The notes under the pieces are model-generated. The model made no database searches, was not told where the DNA came from, and saw only the letters and a program-made list of their open reading frames with translations. Below are positions 43,743 to 52,053 of a stretch of DNA of 61,237 bases, piece after piece (the first letter of the stretch is position 1; each line of letters starts with the position of its first letter). Position numbers and translations under genes: made by a program. Source of the DNA: DATEJJ01 sp039649115 (GTDB taxonomy: Bacteria > Actinomycetota > Actinomycetes > Mycobacteriales > Micromonosporaceae); assembly GCA_039649115.1 (NCBI GenBank), contig JBBWZQ010000418.1, positions 1 to 61,237 on the forward strand. Direction: 5' to 3'.

Positions 43743-45010
43743 GGCAGCGCGCCGGCCGGCGCGGCGGGGAGCACGGCGTGGACCCGGAAGCCGCCCCCCT
43801 CGACCGGCCCGGCGCGCAGCCGCCCGCCGAACATGCCGACACGCTCGGCGATCCCGCGCAGCCCGGCACCACCCTCCACGGTGGAGGCCAGCGGCGGCCC
43901 GTCGTCGGTCACCTCGATCTCCACCTGGTCGGGCGCGAAGGCCAACCGCACGCTCACCCGGGCGCCGCTGCCGGCGTGCTTGAGCACGTTGGTCAGCGCC
44001 TCCTGCACGATCCGGTAGGCGGACAGGTCCACGCCCGGCGGCAGCGGCTCGGGCTGCCCCTCCACCCGCAGGCTCACCTCGGTGCCGGCCGCGCGCACCT
44101 GGTCGACGAGCGCGGGCAGGATACCGATGCCCGGCTGCGGCACCAGCTCCGCGTCCGCCGCGGGATCCCGGCGCAGCACGCCGAGCAGCCGGCGCATCTC
44201 CACGAGCGAGGCGCGCCCGGTGCCGACCACGTGCCGCAGCGCGACCGCGGTGCGGTCCGGGTGGCGGTGCAGCGCGGCGGCGCCGCCCTGCGCCTGCACG
44301 ACCATCACCGACAGGCCGTGCGCCACCACGTCGTGCAGCTCCCGGATGATGCGCGCGCGCTCGGCGGCGGTGGCCAGGGCGGCCCGCTGGTCCCGTTCCC
44401 GCTCCAGGTCGGCCGCCCGCTGCTCCAGCACGCGCAGGTGCTCGCGCCGGCCGCGCACCCCGCTGCCCAGCACGAAGGCGAGCACCACGAGCAGCTCCGT
44501 GCTGAACAGTTCGAGGGCGGTGTTGTACAGCACGCTGCCGGGCGACTCCAAAGCGGGCAGTCCCTTCGCGGCCGCCGCCGCCCGGTTGATGGCGAGCTGG
44601 TCGAGCGCGGTGCTCCCGTACAGGCCGCCCGCGACGGTCACCACGGCGGCCCAGGACAGCCAGCGCGGCCGGGCCAGGCTGGCCAGCGTGTAGAGCGCGA
44701 ACAGCACGGCGAGGTCGACCGGCATGATCTTGAATTGCTGGCTCAGCAGGTGCGTGGCGACCCCGGTCGCGGTCAGTGCCAGCGCCAGCACCGGCCACCG
44801 CTGCCGGATCGCCAGGCCGGCCACGCACAGCGCGGCGCACAGCCACCAGACGAGCACCGCGCGGTGCCAGGCCGCCGCCGAGCCGAACTCGCGGACCAGC
44901 TTTGCGGAGTGGCCGCCGCCACCGACGAAGTACCCGAAGCCCAGGACGAGGCTCGCGGCGGCCAGTGCCAGCCCGAGCGCGGCATCCACCAGGTACGTGC
45001 GGGGTGGCAT
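43739..45010 (-). CDS. NarL-type sensor histidine kinase
   Basis: 423 residues from the ATG at 45010 (no ribosome site; exact start uncertain). About five to six N-terminal membrane helices, a short coiled coil (EHLRVLEQRAADLERERDQ), HisKA_3 phospho-acceptor in RELHDVVAHGLSV, and a C-terminal ATPase domain with EALTNVLKHAG and the GxGLRGI G box. Cognate of the overlapping response regulator. No extracytoplasmic sensor domain, so it probably senses a membrane-associated signal. The divergent lipoprotein/exporter genes 143 nt away are natural targets. Confidence 0.93.
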   Translation of the reverse strand: MPPRTYLVDAALGLALAAASLVLGFGYFVGGGGHSAKLVREFGSAAAWHRAVLVWWLCAALCVAGLAIRQRWPVLALALTATGVATHLLSQQFKIMPVDLAVLFALYTLASLARPRWLSWAAVVTVAGGLYGSTALDQLAINRAAAAAKGLPALESPGSVLYNTALELFSTELLVVLAFVLGSGVRGRREHLRVLEQRAADLERERDQRAALATAAERARIIRELHDVVAHGLSVMVVQAQGGAAALHRHPDRTAVALRHVVGTGRASLVEMRRLLGVLRRDPAADAELVPQPGIGILPALVDQVRAAGTEVSLRVEGQPEPLPPGVDLSAYRIVQEALTNVLKHAGSGARVSVRLAFAPDQVEIEVTDDGPPLASTVEGGAGLRGIAERVGMFGGRLRAGPVEGGGFRVHAVLPAAPAGALP

Positions 45011-45153
45011 GCGTTCATGGTACGGACGCCGGCGCGGGCCGGGCATCTGTCGCCGGTCGTACCCGCCGTCGGACCCTGGTCGTACGGATGCCCGGGCAAG
45101 ACCGGACCCGGCGCAGACGACGCCGGCGGCGTCCAGGCGCGACCGTCGACGGC

Positions 45154-45708
45154 ATGACCACACGCCTACCTCACTGGGCCGCCGCGCTGCTGCTCGTACT
45201 GCCGGCCGCGTCCGCCGGCTGCGGCCTGGGCCGGGCCGCCACCGGCCACCCCGCACCGGCCGCCTCCGCGAGCGCGGCGGCCGCCAGCGCCGCCCGGTAC
45301 CTCGCGATCGGCCGGCGATTCGCCCAGTGCGTGCGCGCGCACGGCATTCCGGGCTTCCCCGATCCGGTCCTCAACGACGGGTACCTGGAGCTGCCCGCCG
45401 GTTCCGGCCCGCAAGGCAAGGCGGGGCTGCGGGCGAACAAGGCGGCGCAGAACGCGTGCCAGCCGATCCTCGCCGAGCTGCCGCCCACCGCGACCCGCAA
45501 GCGCGGGCCGCAGAAAACGCTGAGCATGCAGAACCTGCTCAGGTTCGCCCAGTGCGTGCGCCAGCACGGGATACCGCGGTGGCCCGACCCCGACGCGAAC
45601 GGCGACTTCCCGCTCTCCGCCGCCGGGATCGCCGGAAAATCACCCGCGGTCGCCGCCGCCATGCAGTCGTGCAGGCAGTACGCCGACGGCTCGATCGGGG
45701 TGAAATGA
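45154..45708 (+). CDS. Lipoprotein with two RFAQCVRxHGIP repeats
   Basis: 184 residues from the ATG at 45154. Signal peptide with lipobox ending AGC (Cys23). Two copies of a motif RFAQCVR-x-HGIP-x-x-PDP, at about 51-67 and 129-145, each with a Cys; further Cys near QNACQP and MQSCRQ make disulfides likely. This type of protein recurs in actinobacteria beside HlyD/MacB exporter genes, possibly as a substrate-binding or accessory part. Its stop overlaps the next gene (ATGA). Confidence 0.75.
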   Translation: MTTRLPHWAAALLLVLPAASAGCGLGRAATGHPAPAASASAAAASAARYLAIGRRFAQCVRAHGIPGFPDPVLNDGYLELPAGSGPQGKAGLRANKAAQNACQPILAELPPTATRKRGPQKTLSMQNLLRFAQCVRQHGIPRWPDPDANGDFPLSAAGIAGKSPAVAAAMQSCRQYADGSIGVK

Positions 45709-46826
45709 CGGCAGGCGTGCGGTCCCGGGGCCGCCGGCGTGCCGCGCGCACGGCCGGCGCGGTGGCGGTGACCGGCGTGGTGGTGGCGGTCGCACTGGCC
45801 GTCGGGTACGCCGTCGCGGCCCGACCCCGCGGCGAGGCGCCGGCGGCCGCGGCGGTACCGGCGGGTGCCGCGGAGGTGACCCGGGGCACCGCCCGGTCAC
45901 GGATCCCGGTCGCCGGCACGCTCGGCTTCGACGGCGCGTACACGGTCATCAACCAGCTCACGCCCGGCGTGCTCACCTCGACCGCGCCGGTCGGTGCCAC
46001 GGTGCGCCGGTCCGGCGTCCTGTACGCGGTCGCGAGCCGCCCCGTGCGCCTGCTCTACGGCGCCGCTCCGGCCTACCGCGGCTTCGCGTCCGCCATGCCG
46101 GACGGGCCGGATGTCCGCGAGCTGGAAGCGAACCTGGCCGCGCTCGGCCTGCGCCCCGGCACCGTGGACGACCACTTCAGCGCCGCCACCGCCGCCGCGA
46201 TCCGCCGGTGGCAGGCCGCCCAAGGTGTGCCGGTGAGGCAGCGAACGGGGGCACTGGCCGCGGGTGAGGTGGTCTTCCTGCCCGGCCCGGTGCGGATCGG
46301 CGCGGTGCCGGCGGCGGTGGGCGCCTCGCTGGCACCGGACGCGCCGGTACTCAACGGCACCGGGACCGCCCGCGTGGTGACCGTACCGATGAGCACGGAC
46401 CAGGCGGCGCTGGTGGCCACCGGGGACCAGGTTCTGGTCGTGCTGCCCGGTACCGGCAGCCAGGTGCCCGGCCGGGTGGCGCGCGTCGGCCGGGTGGCCA
46501 CCGCACCGGCGGCGACCGGCGGCGGCGGGAACGAGCAACCGGGGGCGGCAACCGTACCGGTCACCGTCGACCTGCGGGTACCGGCGGAGGCCGCCGGCCT
46601 GGACCAGGCGCCGGTACAGGTGGAGATCACCACCGAGGAGCACCGGGACGTGCTGCTGGTACCGGTGACCGCGCTGCTGGCCGCGCCGGCCGGCGGGTAC
46701 CAGGTGCGGCTCGCGTCGGGCGGGTACGTGCCCGTCCGGCCGGGGCTGTTCGACGACAGCACCGGCACGGTCGAGGTGTCCGGCGACCTCGCGCCCGGCC
46801 AGCGGGTGGCGGTGCCGTCGTCATGA
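45705..46826 (+). CDS. HlyD-like membrane-fusion protein with peptidoglycan-binding domain
   Basis: 373 residues. One N-terminal membrane helix (AVAVTGVVVAVALAVGYAVA), then a biotinyl-lipoyl-like hairpin region. A PG_binding_1 domain is inserted at about 130-175 (DVRELEANLAALGLRPGTVDDHFSAATAAAIRRWQ). The beta-barrel and membrane-proximal domain follow (VTVDLRVPAEAAGL, VTALLAAPAGGYQV). It should link the MacB-like permease to the cell wall. Overlaps both neighbours by 4 nt. Confidence 0.85.
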   Translation: MTAGVRSRGRRRAARTAGAVAVTGVVVAVALAVGYAVAARPRGEAPAAAAVPAGAAEVTRGTARSRIPVAGTLGFDGAYTVINQLTPGVLTSTAPVGATVRRSGVLYAVASRPVRLLYGAAPAYRGFASAMPDGPDVRELEANLAALGLRPGTVDDHFSAATAAAIRRWQAAQGVPVRQRTGALAAGEVVFLPGPVRIGAVPAAVGASLAPDAPVLNGTGTARVVTVPMSTDQAALVATGDQVLVVLPGTGSQVPGRVARVGRVATAPAATGGGGNEQPGAATVPVTVDLRVPAEAAGLDQAPVQVEITTEEHRDVLLVPVTALLAAPAGGYQVRLASGGYVPVRPGLFDDSTGTVEVSGDLAPGQRVAVPSS

Positions 46827-48016
46827 CACAGGTGTCCCGGATGCGGCTGGCCGACCTGCTCCCGGTCGGTACCGTCGGGCTGCTGGCCCGGCGCGTGCGG
46901 GCGGTGCTGTCCGTCATCGGGGTGGCCATCGGGATCGCGGCGCTCGTCGCGGTCCTGGGCATCACCCGCTCCAGCCAGGCCGACCTGCTGGGCCGGATCG
47001 ACCGGCTGGGCACCAACCTGCTGACTGTCGTGAATGGACATACGGTGGGCGGGGACGGGGCGCGGCTACCGCTCACCGCGGCCGCCTCGATCGCCCGTAC
47101 CGCCGGCGTGGCAACGAGTTCGGCGACCGCGGAGCTGGCCACCGTGCGGGTGTACCGCTCCGACCGGGTACCCGCCTACCGCGGCGGTGGGCTGTCGGTG
47201 CGGGCCTGCGACACGCACCTGTTGTCCGCGTTGGACGGGCAGCTCGCGCACGGCGTGTTCCTCAACGGGGCCACCGAGCGGTACCCGGTGACCGTGCTCG
47301 GCTTCGCGGCGGCCCAGGCGCTGGGCGTCACGGACCTCACCGGCGCGCCGCGGATCTGGATGGGCGGCCGGTGGTTCACAGTCGCCGGCATCCTGCGACC
47401 GCTGGAGCTGGCGCCCGAGATCGACCGGGCCGCGCTGGTCGGCCTGCCCGTGGCCCGGCAGTACCTCGGCTTCGACGGCCACCCGAGCCGCGTCTACGTG
47501 CGCGCGGTCACCCAGGACACCGCCGAGGTCGCCGGCATGCTCGCCCGCGCGACCGACCCCGAGAACCCGCAGCAGGTGTCCGTCAGCCGCCCCTCGGACA
47601 CGTTGGCCAGCCGGCTCGCGGTGGCCGGCTCGGCGACGTCGTTGTTCCTCGGGCTGGGTGCGGTGGCCCTGCTGGTCGGCGGCATCGGCATCGCGAACGT
47701 CATGGTGATCTCCGTGCTGGAGCGGCGCGGCGAGATCGGGCTGCGCCGGGCCTTGGGTGCGGCGCGCCGGCACGTGGCCGCCCAGTTCCTCGTCGAGTCG
47801 CTGATCCTGGGCGCGGCCGGCGGCGTGACCGGGGTGGCGCTGGGCGCGGCGGTCACCTACGCGATGGCGTACCAGCGCCGGTGGCAGCCGCTGGTACCCG
47901 GTACCGCGGTCTGGGCCGGCCTGTGCTGCGCCGTCCTGATCGGGGGCATCGCGGGCCTGTACCCCGCGCTGCGCGCCGCGCGGCTCGCGCCGACCGAGGC
48001 CCTGCGTACCGGCTGA
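46823..48016 (+). CDS. MacB/FtsX-like ABC transporter permease
   Basis: 397 residues, ATG overlapping the HlyD-like stop. One N-terminal membrane helix (VLSVIGVAIGIAALVAVLGI), a large extracytoplasmic MacB-type domain (about 50-255) and three C-terminal helices with NVMVISVLERRGEIGLRRALGA, the signature of the family. A partner ATPase is required but none is encoded next to it in this window. The lipoprotein, HlyD-like protein and permease form one overlapping unit that ends at a hairpin. Confidence 0.92.
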   Translation: MTQVSRMRLADLLPVGTVGLLARRVRAVLSVIGVAIGIAALVAVLGITRSSQADLLGRIDRLGTNLLTVVNGHTVGGDGARLPLTAAASIARTAGVATSSATAELATVRVYRSDRVPAYRGGGLSVRACDTHLLSALDGQLAHGVFLNGATERYPVTVLGFAAAQALGVTDLTGAPRIWMGGRWFTVAGILRPLELAPEIDRAALVGLPVARQYLGFDGHPSRVYVRAVTQDTAEVAGMLARATDPENPQQVSVSRPSDTLASRLAVAGSATSLFLGLGAVALLVGGIGIANVMVISVLERRGEIGLRRALGAARRHVAAQFLVESLILGAAGGVTGVALGAAVTYAMAYQRRWQPLVPGTAVWAGLCCAVLIGGIAGLYPALRAARLAPTEALRTG

Positions 48017-48070
48017 CCGGCCCGACGCCGGCCGGTCCACCCCCGCCAAAAGGTGGAGCCGGCCGGCGGG

Positions 48071-48097
48071 GCCACCGGAGGCGCTCGCTCCGGTGGC
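48071..48097 (+). terminator. Hairpin terminator after the exporter unit
   Basis: GCCACCGGAG at 48071-48080 and CTCCGGTGGC at 48088-48097 form a perfect 10-bp stem with a 7-nt loop, about 55 nt after the permease stop. No T-run follows. It also lies downstream of the convergent globin gene and could serve both. Confidence 0.6.
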
Positions 48098-48236
48098 GCG
48101 GTACCTGCTAGCTCGTCAACGCCTCGTGCCCGGAGCGGAGGCCACCCCGGCCGGGCGTCGACGTCGCGCGCCACCGGTGACGCTCGCCGGGCAGGCACCG
48201 CTGGTCATCCCCGATCTCCCTGGTCACCCCGGCCCG

Positions 48237-48620
48237 TCACGCCGACTGGGCCAGCCGCTGCGAGCCGCGCAGGATCGGGCTGCGCATCTCGGTCAGCGCG
48301 CCACCGACCCGGACCAGCGCGTCCGGGCCGACGCGCAGCCGCAGCAGCGTGGTGAGCAGGTAGTGGCCCAGCCGGTCGAAGTCGTCGTCGACCAGGCCCA
48401 TGCCGTGGTGCGCGGCGATCAGGTCACGCGGCCAGTGCGGCTCGCCGCCGGCCAGCGCCATGGTCACCAGCGTGGTCAGGTAGCCCTTGAGGCGGCGCAG
48501 GTCCGCACCGACGAAGTAGGGTGCCAGCTGCTCGTCGCCGAGAACCAGCTGGTAGAAGCGCTCGACAGCCTGCCGCGCGAGCAGTGGATCCGACCTTGGC
48601 TCCGATCTCGCAGCGTCCAT
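48237..48620 (-). CDS. Truncated haemoglobin (group I/II, GlbN-like)
   Basis: 127 residues, ATG at 48620 with GAGGAGGG just upstream. Truncated-globin marks are VERFYQLVLGDEQLAPYF, the KGYLTTLVTMALAGG helix and the proximal-His region AAHHGMGL. Typically binds O2 or NO for detoxification. The N-terminus is close to the normal length. It is convergent with the exporter unit. Confidence 0.9.
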   Translation of the reverse strand: MDAARSEPRSDPLLARQAVERFYQLVLGDEQLAPYFVGADLRRLKGYLTTLVTMALAGGEPHWPRDLIAAHHGMGLVDDDFDRLGHYLLTTLLRLRVGPDALVRVGGALTEMRSPILRGSQRLAQSA

Positions 48621-48756
48621 GTCCCTCCTCTGGTAAGCCCGGAACGAGAGGCGCGGCGAAGCGCGGCGGGGCTTACCCGGGAAACGGGTCGTCAAACGCG
48701 CGGCGGCGGAAAATCGCGGCGAGTTTTCCCGGCCGGGGCGCGGGTACGGCGACTTC

Positions 48757-48915
48757 ATGGAGAATTCGCCCGACCACGCGACCGAGCGGCGGCAACCGCG
48801 TACCGGCGCCGAGCAGCCCTGGGATCCCCCCGACGCATCCCCGGGCAACGTCGAGCGCAGCCGGGAGGAGCTGGACCGCGAGGGTCCGGCCGCGATCGAG
48901 AAGACGGTACCGTGA
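48757..48915 (+). CDS. Small polar protein, 52 aa, coupled to Vms1-like gene
   Basis: ATG at 48757 to TGA at 48913-48915, product MENSPDHATERRQ then ERSREELDREGPAAIEK. Charged, probably disordered. Its stop overlaps the next start (GTGA). Codon third positions are mostly G or C, supporting coding, but no ribosome site is visible. Confidence 0.5.
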   Translation: MENSPDHATERRQPRTGAEQPWDPPDASPGNVERSREELDREGPAAIEKTVP

Positions 48916-49916
48916 ACCTGGCGTTCCTGCGTCCGCTGTATGCCCGGCCCGGCCCCTTCGCCTCGGTCTACCTCGATGCCACCCAGGACACCGAGGACGG
49001 CGCCCGGCTGCGCGAGCTGCGCTGGCGGGCGGCTGACGAGCGACTCGCCGCGGCCGGCGCGGACCAGGCGACCCGCGAGGCGCTGGGCGCGGCGGTCGCC
49101 ACCCACACCGGCACCGGGCAGCACGGGCTGGCCCTGTTCGCCGGCGGCGGCGACGTGCTGGCCCAGGTGTCGCTGCCCGACCCTCCGCCGGTACCCGTGG
49201 CCGCCTGGTCGCCCCGGCCCGTGGTGGCGCCGCTCGTGGCCGACCTGGGCGAGCGGGTGCGCTGGCTGCGCGCGGTGGTCGACCGCACCGGGGCCGACCT
49301 GGTGCTCTCCACCGGGCACGAACGGGTGCGGCAGGTCGAAGGTGCCGAGCACTACCCGGTCCACAAGGCGAAGCCTGGCGGCTGGTCGGCACCCCGCTAC
49401 CAGCGGTCCGCCGAGACCACCTGGGACCGCAATGCCAAGGACATCGCCGAGGCGGTCGCGGACGCGGCCACGGCCGAGTGCGTGGACGTCATCGTGCTGG
49501 CCGGGGACGTACGCGAGCGGCAACTGGTGCACGAGCACCTGCCGGCCGTGCTGTCCGGCCGGGTGGTGACGACCGGGGCCGGGTCGCGGGCACCGGGCGC
49601 GGACCCGGAGCCGCTGGACGAGGCGACGGCCGCGGCGGTACGGGAGCGGGAGGCCAGCCGGCGCGCGGAGGTGCTCGACCGGTACCGGGCCGGGCGGGCG
49701 CACGGGCTCGCCGTGGCCGGGCCGGACGAGGTGCGCCGCGCGCTGGAGTGGGGCCAGGTGGACACGCTGCTCGTCGACCGGGAGGTACCGGTGCCGGACG
49801 AGTTCGTCCGGCTGGCGGTGCAGACCGACGCGGAGGTGACCACCGTCGGCGCGGACCAGGAGCGGCTGCCCGGCGGGGTGGGCACGGTGCTGCGGTACCC
49901 GCTGGGGGCGGCGTGA
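48912..49916 (+). CDS. Vms1/eRF1-like (Vlms, Rv2629-type) protein
   Basis: 334 residues from a GTG at 48912. The N-terminal domain (LRPLYARPGPFASVYLD), the middle eRF1-like domain (HYPVHKAKPGGWSAPRYQRSAE onward) and the C-terminal domain (ALEWGQVDTLLVD) match actinobacterial homologues annotated as Vlms or baeRF. Those are thought to act on stalled or damaged ribosomes. The middle domain keeps a GG pair before WSAPRYQ where eRF1 has GGQ, so peptidyl-tRNA release activity is uncertain. It is flanked by tiny acidic proteins in overlapping frames. Confidence 0.8.
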   Translation: MNLAFLRPLYARPGPFASVYLDATQDTEDGARLRELRWRAADERLAAAGADQATREALGAAVATHTGTGQHGLALFAGGGDVLAQVSLPDPPPVPVAAWSPRPVVAPLVADLGERVRWLRAVVDRTGADLVLSTGHERVRQVEGAEHYPVHKAKPGGWSAPRYQRSAETTWDRNAKDIAEAVADAATAECVDVIVLAGDVRERQLVHEHLPAVLSGRVVTTGAGSRAPGADPEPLDEATAAAVREREASRRAEVLDRYRAGRAHGLAVAGPDEVRRALEWGQVDTLLVDREVPVPDEFVRLAVQTDAEVTTVGADQERLPGGVGTVLRYPLGAA

Positions 49917-50089
49917 CCGAGCCCACCGAGCCGGGCGACACCGAGCTCGACGACACCCTCGACGACGGCGACTTCGCCGAGGAGCACACCAAGCCGACCT
50001 ACGCCGACGAGGTGCCGGACGGTCCGGAGCACGCCAGGGATCCGGACAGCCCGAGGGGCCTGGCCGGCGCCGATCCCGACGAGACCTGA
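49913..50089 (+). CDS. Very acidic small protein, 58 aa
   Basis: GTG at 49913 overlaps the preceding stop. The product (TEPTEPGDTELDDTLDDGDFAEEH and on) is over one third Asp/Glu with no hydrophobic segment. Probably disordered. Function unknown; translation is likely coupled to the Vms1-like gene. Confidence 0.6.
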   Translation: MTEPTEPGDTELDDTLDDGDFAEEHTKPTYADEVPDGPEHARDPDSPRGLAGADPDET

Positions 50090-50101
50090 CGGAGGCGAGC
50101 G

Positions 50102-50356
50102 ATGAGCGACCAGGGGCAGGGACAGTGGCGCGACGATCGCGAGCTGCCGCTCGACGAACTGGTCCGGGCGATGGCCACGTACTCGGCGGACGGGCAGGTA
50201 GACGACCCGACCGGCGGGGACGCCTCGGCCGAGCAGGCGTTCGGCCACGAACCGTATCCGGCCCGGCCGCCCGGCGCCACCGGCGACCCGGACCCGGACA
50301 GCGAGGAGGGACGCGCGCTGCGCCCCTCTCCCGAAGGCCGGACCGGCCCCGTCTGA
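50102..50356 (+). CDS. Small polar protein, 84 aa
   Basis: ATG with GGAGG about 7 nt upstream. Begins MSDQGQGQWRDDRELPLDELVRAMATYS, then a Pro/Gly/Asp-rich tail. No family recognised. Third member of the run of tiny proteins after the Vms1-like gene. Confidence 0.6.
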   Translation: MSDQGQGQWRDDRELPLDELVRAMATYSADGQVDDPTGGDASAEQAFGHEPYPARPPGATGDPDPDSEEGRALRPSPEGRTGPV

Positions 50357-50360
50357 CCCG

Positions 50361-50936
50361 CTACTCCACCTCTTCCCGCGGTACCCGATGAATCGCCAGC
50401 TCCTCGGCGCTGGCGCCGCCGCCCGCGGCGCCCTCGTCGACGGCGATCTCAGTGGACTCGGCGTCCGCGTGCGCGCCCTCGTCCGGCTGGACCAGGCGGC
50501 CCACGGGTTCGAGGTCCGGCAGGCCCGGCTCGAACCGGTCGTACATGGACACCGGCGAGCCGAGGTGCGGATCCACCGGCCCGTCCGCGAGCAGCGCGCC
50601 GTCGTCGGCGACCTGCCCGGCCGCCGCCTCACCCACCGCCTCGTCCGCCAGCAGCGGATCCGGGTCGACCGCCACCGAGTCCGGCTGGACGTCCCCTTCC
50701 TCGCGGGCCAGCCGCTGGTCGAGCGGTTCGCCCTGGCGCTGCTCCTCGGCGGTGGTGCCGAACTCGTCGAGGGCCAGCGGCCCGGTGTCCCGGTCGGGCG
50801 GCAGCGGGGCCGGGTCGCGACCGTCGGACTCGCGCGGCGAGAGCACGTCGTCGAAGGCGGTCGAATCGTCGTCCGCGTAGTCCGGCAGGCCCTCGGCCGC
50901 CGGGTCCGACACGGGCTTCGGGTAGGTGTCGTCCAT
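50361..50936 (-). CDS. DUF5709-like acidic protein
   Basis: 191 residues, Asp/Glu-rich, with DDTYPKPVSDPAAEGLPDYADDDSTA, LALDEFGTTAEEQRQGEPLDQRLAREEGDV and a C-terminal DEGAAGGGASAEELAIHR stretch typical of DUF5709. Likely cytoplasmic and unfolded in part; expressed under stress in related species as far as I recall. It is divergent from the DUF1360 gene. Confidence 0.75.
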   Translation of the reverse strand: MDDTYPKPVSDPAAEGLPDYADDDSTAFDDVLSPRESDGRDPAPLPPDRDTGPLALDEFGTTAEEQRQGEPLDQRLAREEGDVQPDSVAVDPDPLLADEAVGEAAAGQVADDGALLADGPVDPHLGSPVSMYDRFEPGLPDLEPVGRLVQPDEGAHADAESTEIAVDEGAAGGGASAEELAIHRVPREEVE

Positions 50937-51009
50937 GCCCGTCGGGTACCCGGCCGCGCAGGGCTGACACCCTCGTTTGTCCGTCGCGGGGTTCGGGTAG
51001 GCATCCGGG

Positions 51010-51552
51010 ATGACGGGAGTGGTGGCACGGCTGCGCGGCATGACCGAGGGGTACGCGCCGGGGCAGGACCGGCCGCTGCGCGGGTACCTCGTCACGCTGG
51101 GCGGCTACCTCGGCGTGTGCGGCGCGCTGGTCGGCCTCGCCCGCGCCACCGGACGCACGGCACCGCAACGACCGACCACCCAGGACGTCGTGCTGATGTC
51201 GATCGCCACGCACAAGATGAGCCGGCTGCTGGCGAAGGACAGCGTGACCAGCCCGCTGCGCGCCCCGTTCGCGCGGTACGAGCGCGCCACCGGGGACGCC
51301 GAACTGGGCGAGCGGGTGCGCGGTACCGGCGTCGCGCACGCCGTCGGCGAACTGGTCACCTGCCCGTTCTGCCTCGGCGTGTGGGTCGCGACCGGGTTGT
51401 CCGCCGGGCTGGTCTTCGCGCCGCGGCTGACCCGCCTGATGGCCGCCACGTTCACCGCGGTGGCCGTCTCCGACATGCTGCAGCTGTCCTACGCGGCCCT
51501 GCAGCAACAGGCGCGCGGTGGGTCGGACCGGGACCGACCCACCGCGTCATGA
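51010..51552 (+). CDS. DUF1360 membrane protein
   Basis: 180 residues with about three membrane helices (YLVTLGGYLGVCGALVGLA and others). The VVLMSIATHKMSRLLAKDSVTSPLRAPFARY and LVTCPFCLGVWVA motifs identify DUF1360. The Cys-x-x-Cys pair may be functional. No role is established. Confidence 0.85.
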   Translation: MTGVVARLRGMTEGYAPGQDRPLRGYLVTLGGYLGVCGALVGLARATGRTAPQRPTTQDVVLMSIATHKMSRLLAKDSVTSPLRAPFARYERATGDAELGERVRGTGVAHAVGELVTCPFCLGVWVATGLSAGLVFAPRLTRLMAATFTAVAVSDMLQLSYAALQQQARGGSDRDRPTAS

Positions 51553-51562
51553 CCGGAAGCGG

Positions 51563-52009
51563 TCAGTTGTTCGTCGCGTTGAGGATGCTCACGCCGCAGC
51601 AGCAGACGATGACGAACGCCAGGACCCCCAGCGACAGCCACAGGACCCACATGCCGTTGTACTGCTGGGGCGGCGCGCCGAGCGACCCGGGCGAGAAGGC
51701 CCACGCGGGCGCCTTGTACTCCAGTTCCACCGTCTGGCCCGGCCCCACCGGTACGACCACGTCGGCCGGTCCCACCTTGGCGGGCAGGAAGTAGGGCGTG
51801 TGGACGTGCACCTGGTACTGCCCCGGCTGTACCGGGATGACGGTGCGTCCCCACCCGGTCTGCGGGAACTGCTGGCCGTTGACCGTGATGAACGGCTTGA
51901 CGAGCAGGAAAATGAACGAAAGCGGGAAGAACTTGGTGGTAATCGCTATTGCCGAGCCATTGGGTCCGGGCCCGGGCTGGCCAGGCTGAGGCGGGTACGG
52001 GGCGTTCAA
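51563..52009 (-). CDS. Small membrane protein with beta-domain
   Basis: 148 residues from a TTG at 52009 with GAGGAG upstream. N-terminal Pro/Gly-rich tail, a hydrophobic stretch (LSFIFLLVKPFITVNG), a beta-rich region (QYQVHVHTPYFLPAKVGPADVVV) and a C-terminal membrane helix with CCCG. Family seen in actinobacteria, function unknown. Confidence 0.65.
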   Translation of the reverse strand: MNAPYPPQPGQPGPGPNGSAIAITTKFFPLSFIFLLVKPFITVNGQQFPQTGWGRTVIPVQPGQYQVHVHTPYFLPAKVGPADVVVPVGPGQTVELEYKAPAWAFSPGSLGAPPQQYNGMWVLWLSLGVLAFVIVCCCGVSILNATNN

Positions 52010-52053
52010 CAGGAACTCCTCTCACGGAAAAACGCGCACACGATACCCGATCT

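Noticed and set aside
48708..48729. GGAAAA / TTTTCC inverted repeat before the small 52-residue protein
   Set aside because: Six-base arms with a 10-nt loop; could be chance, and no partner regulator is evident.
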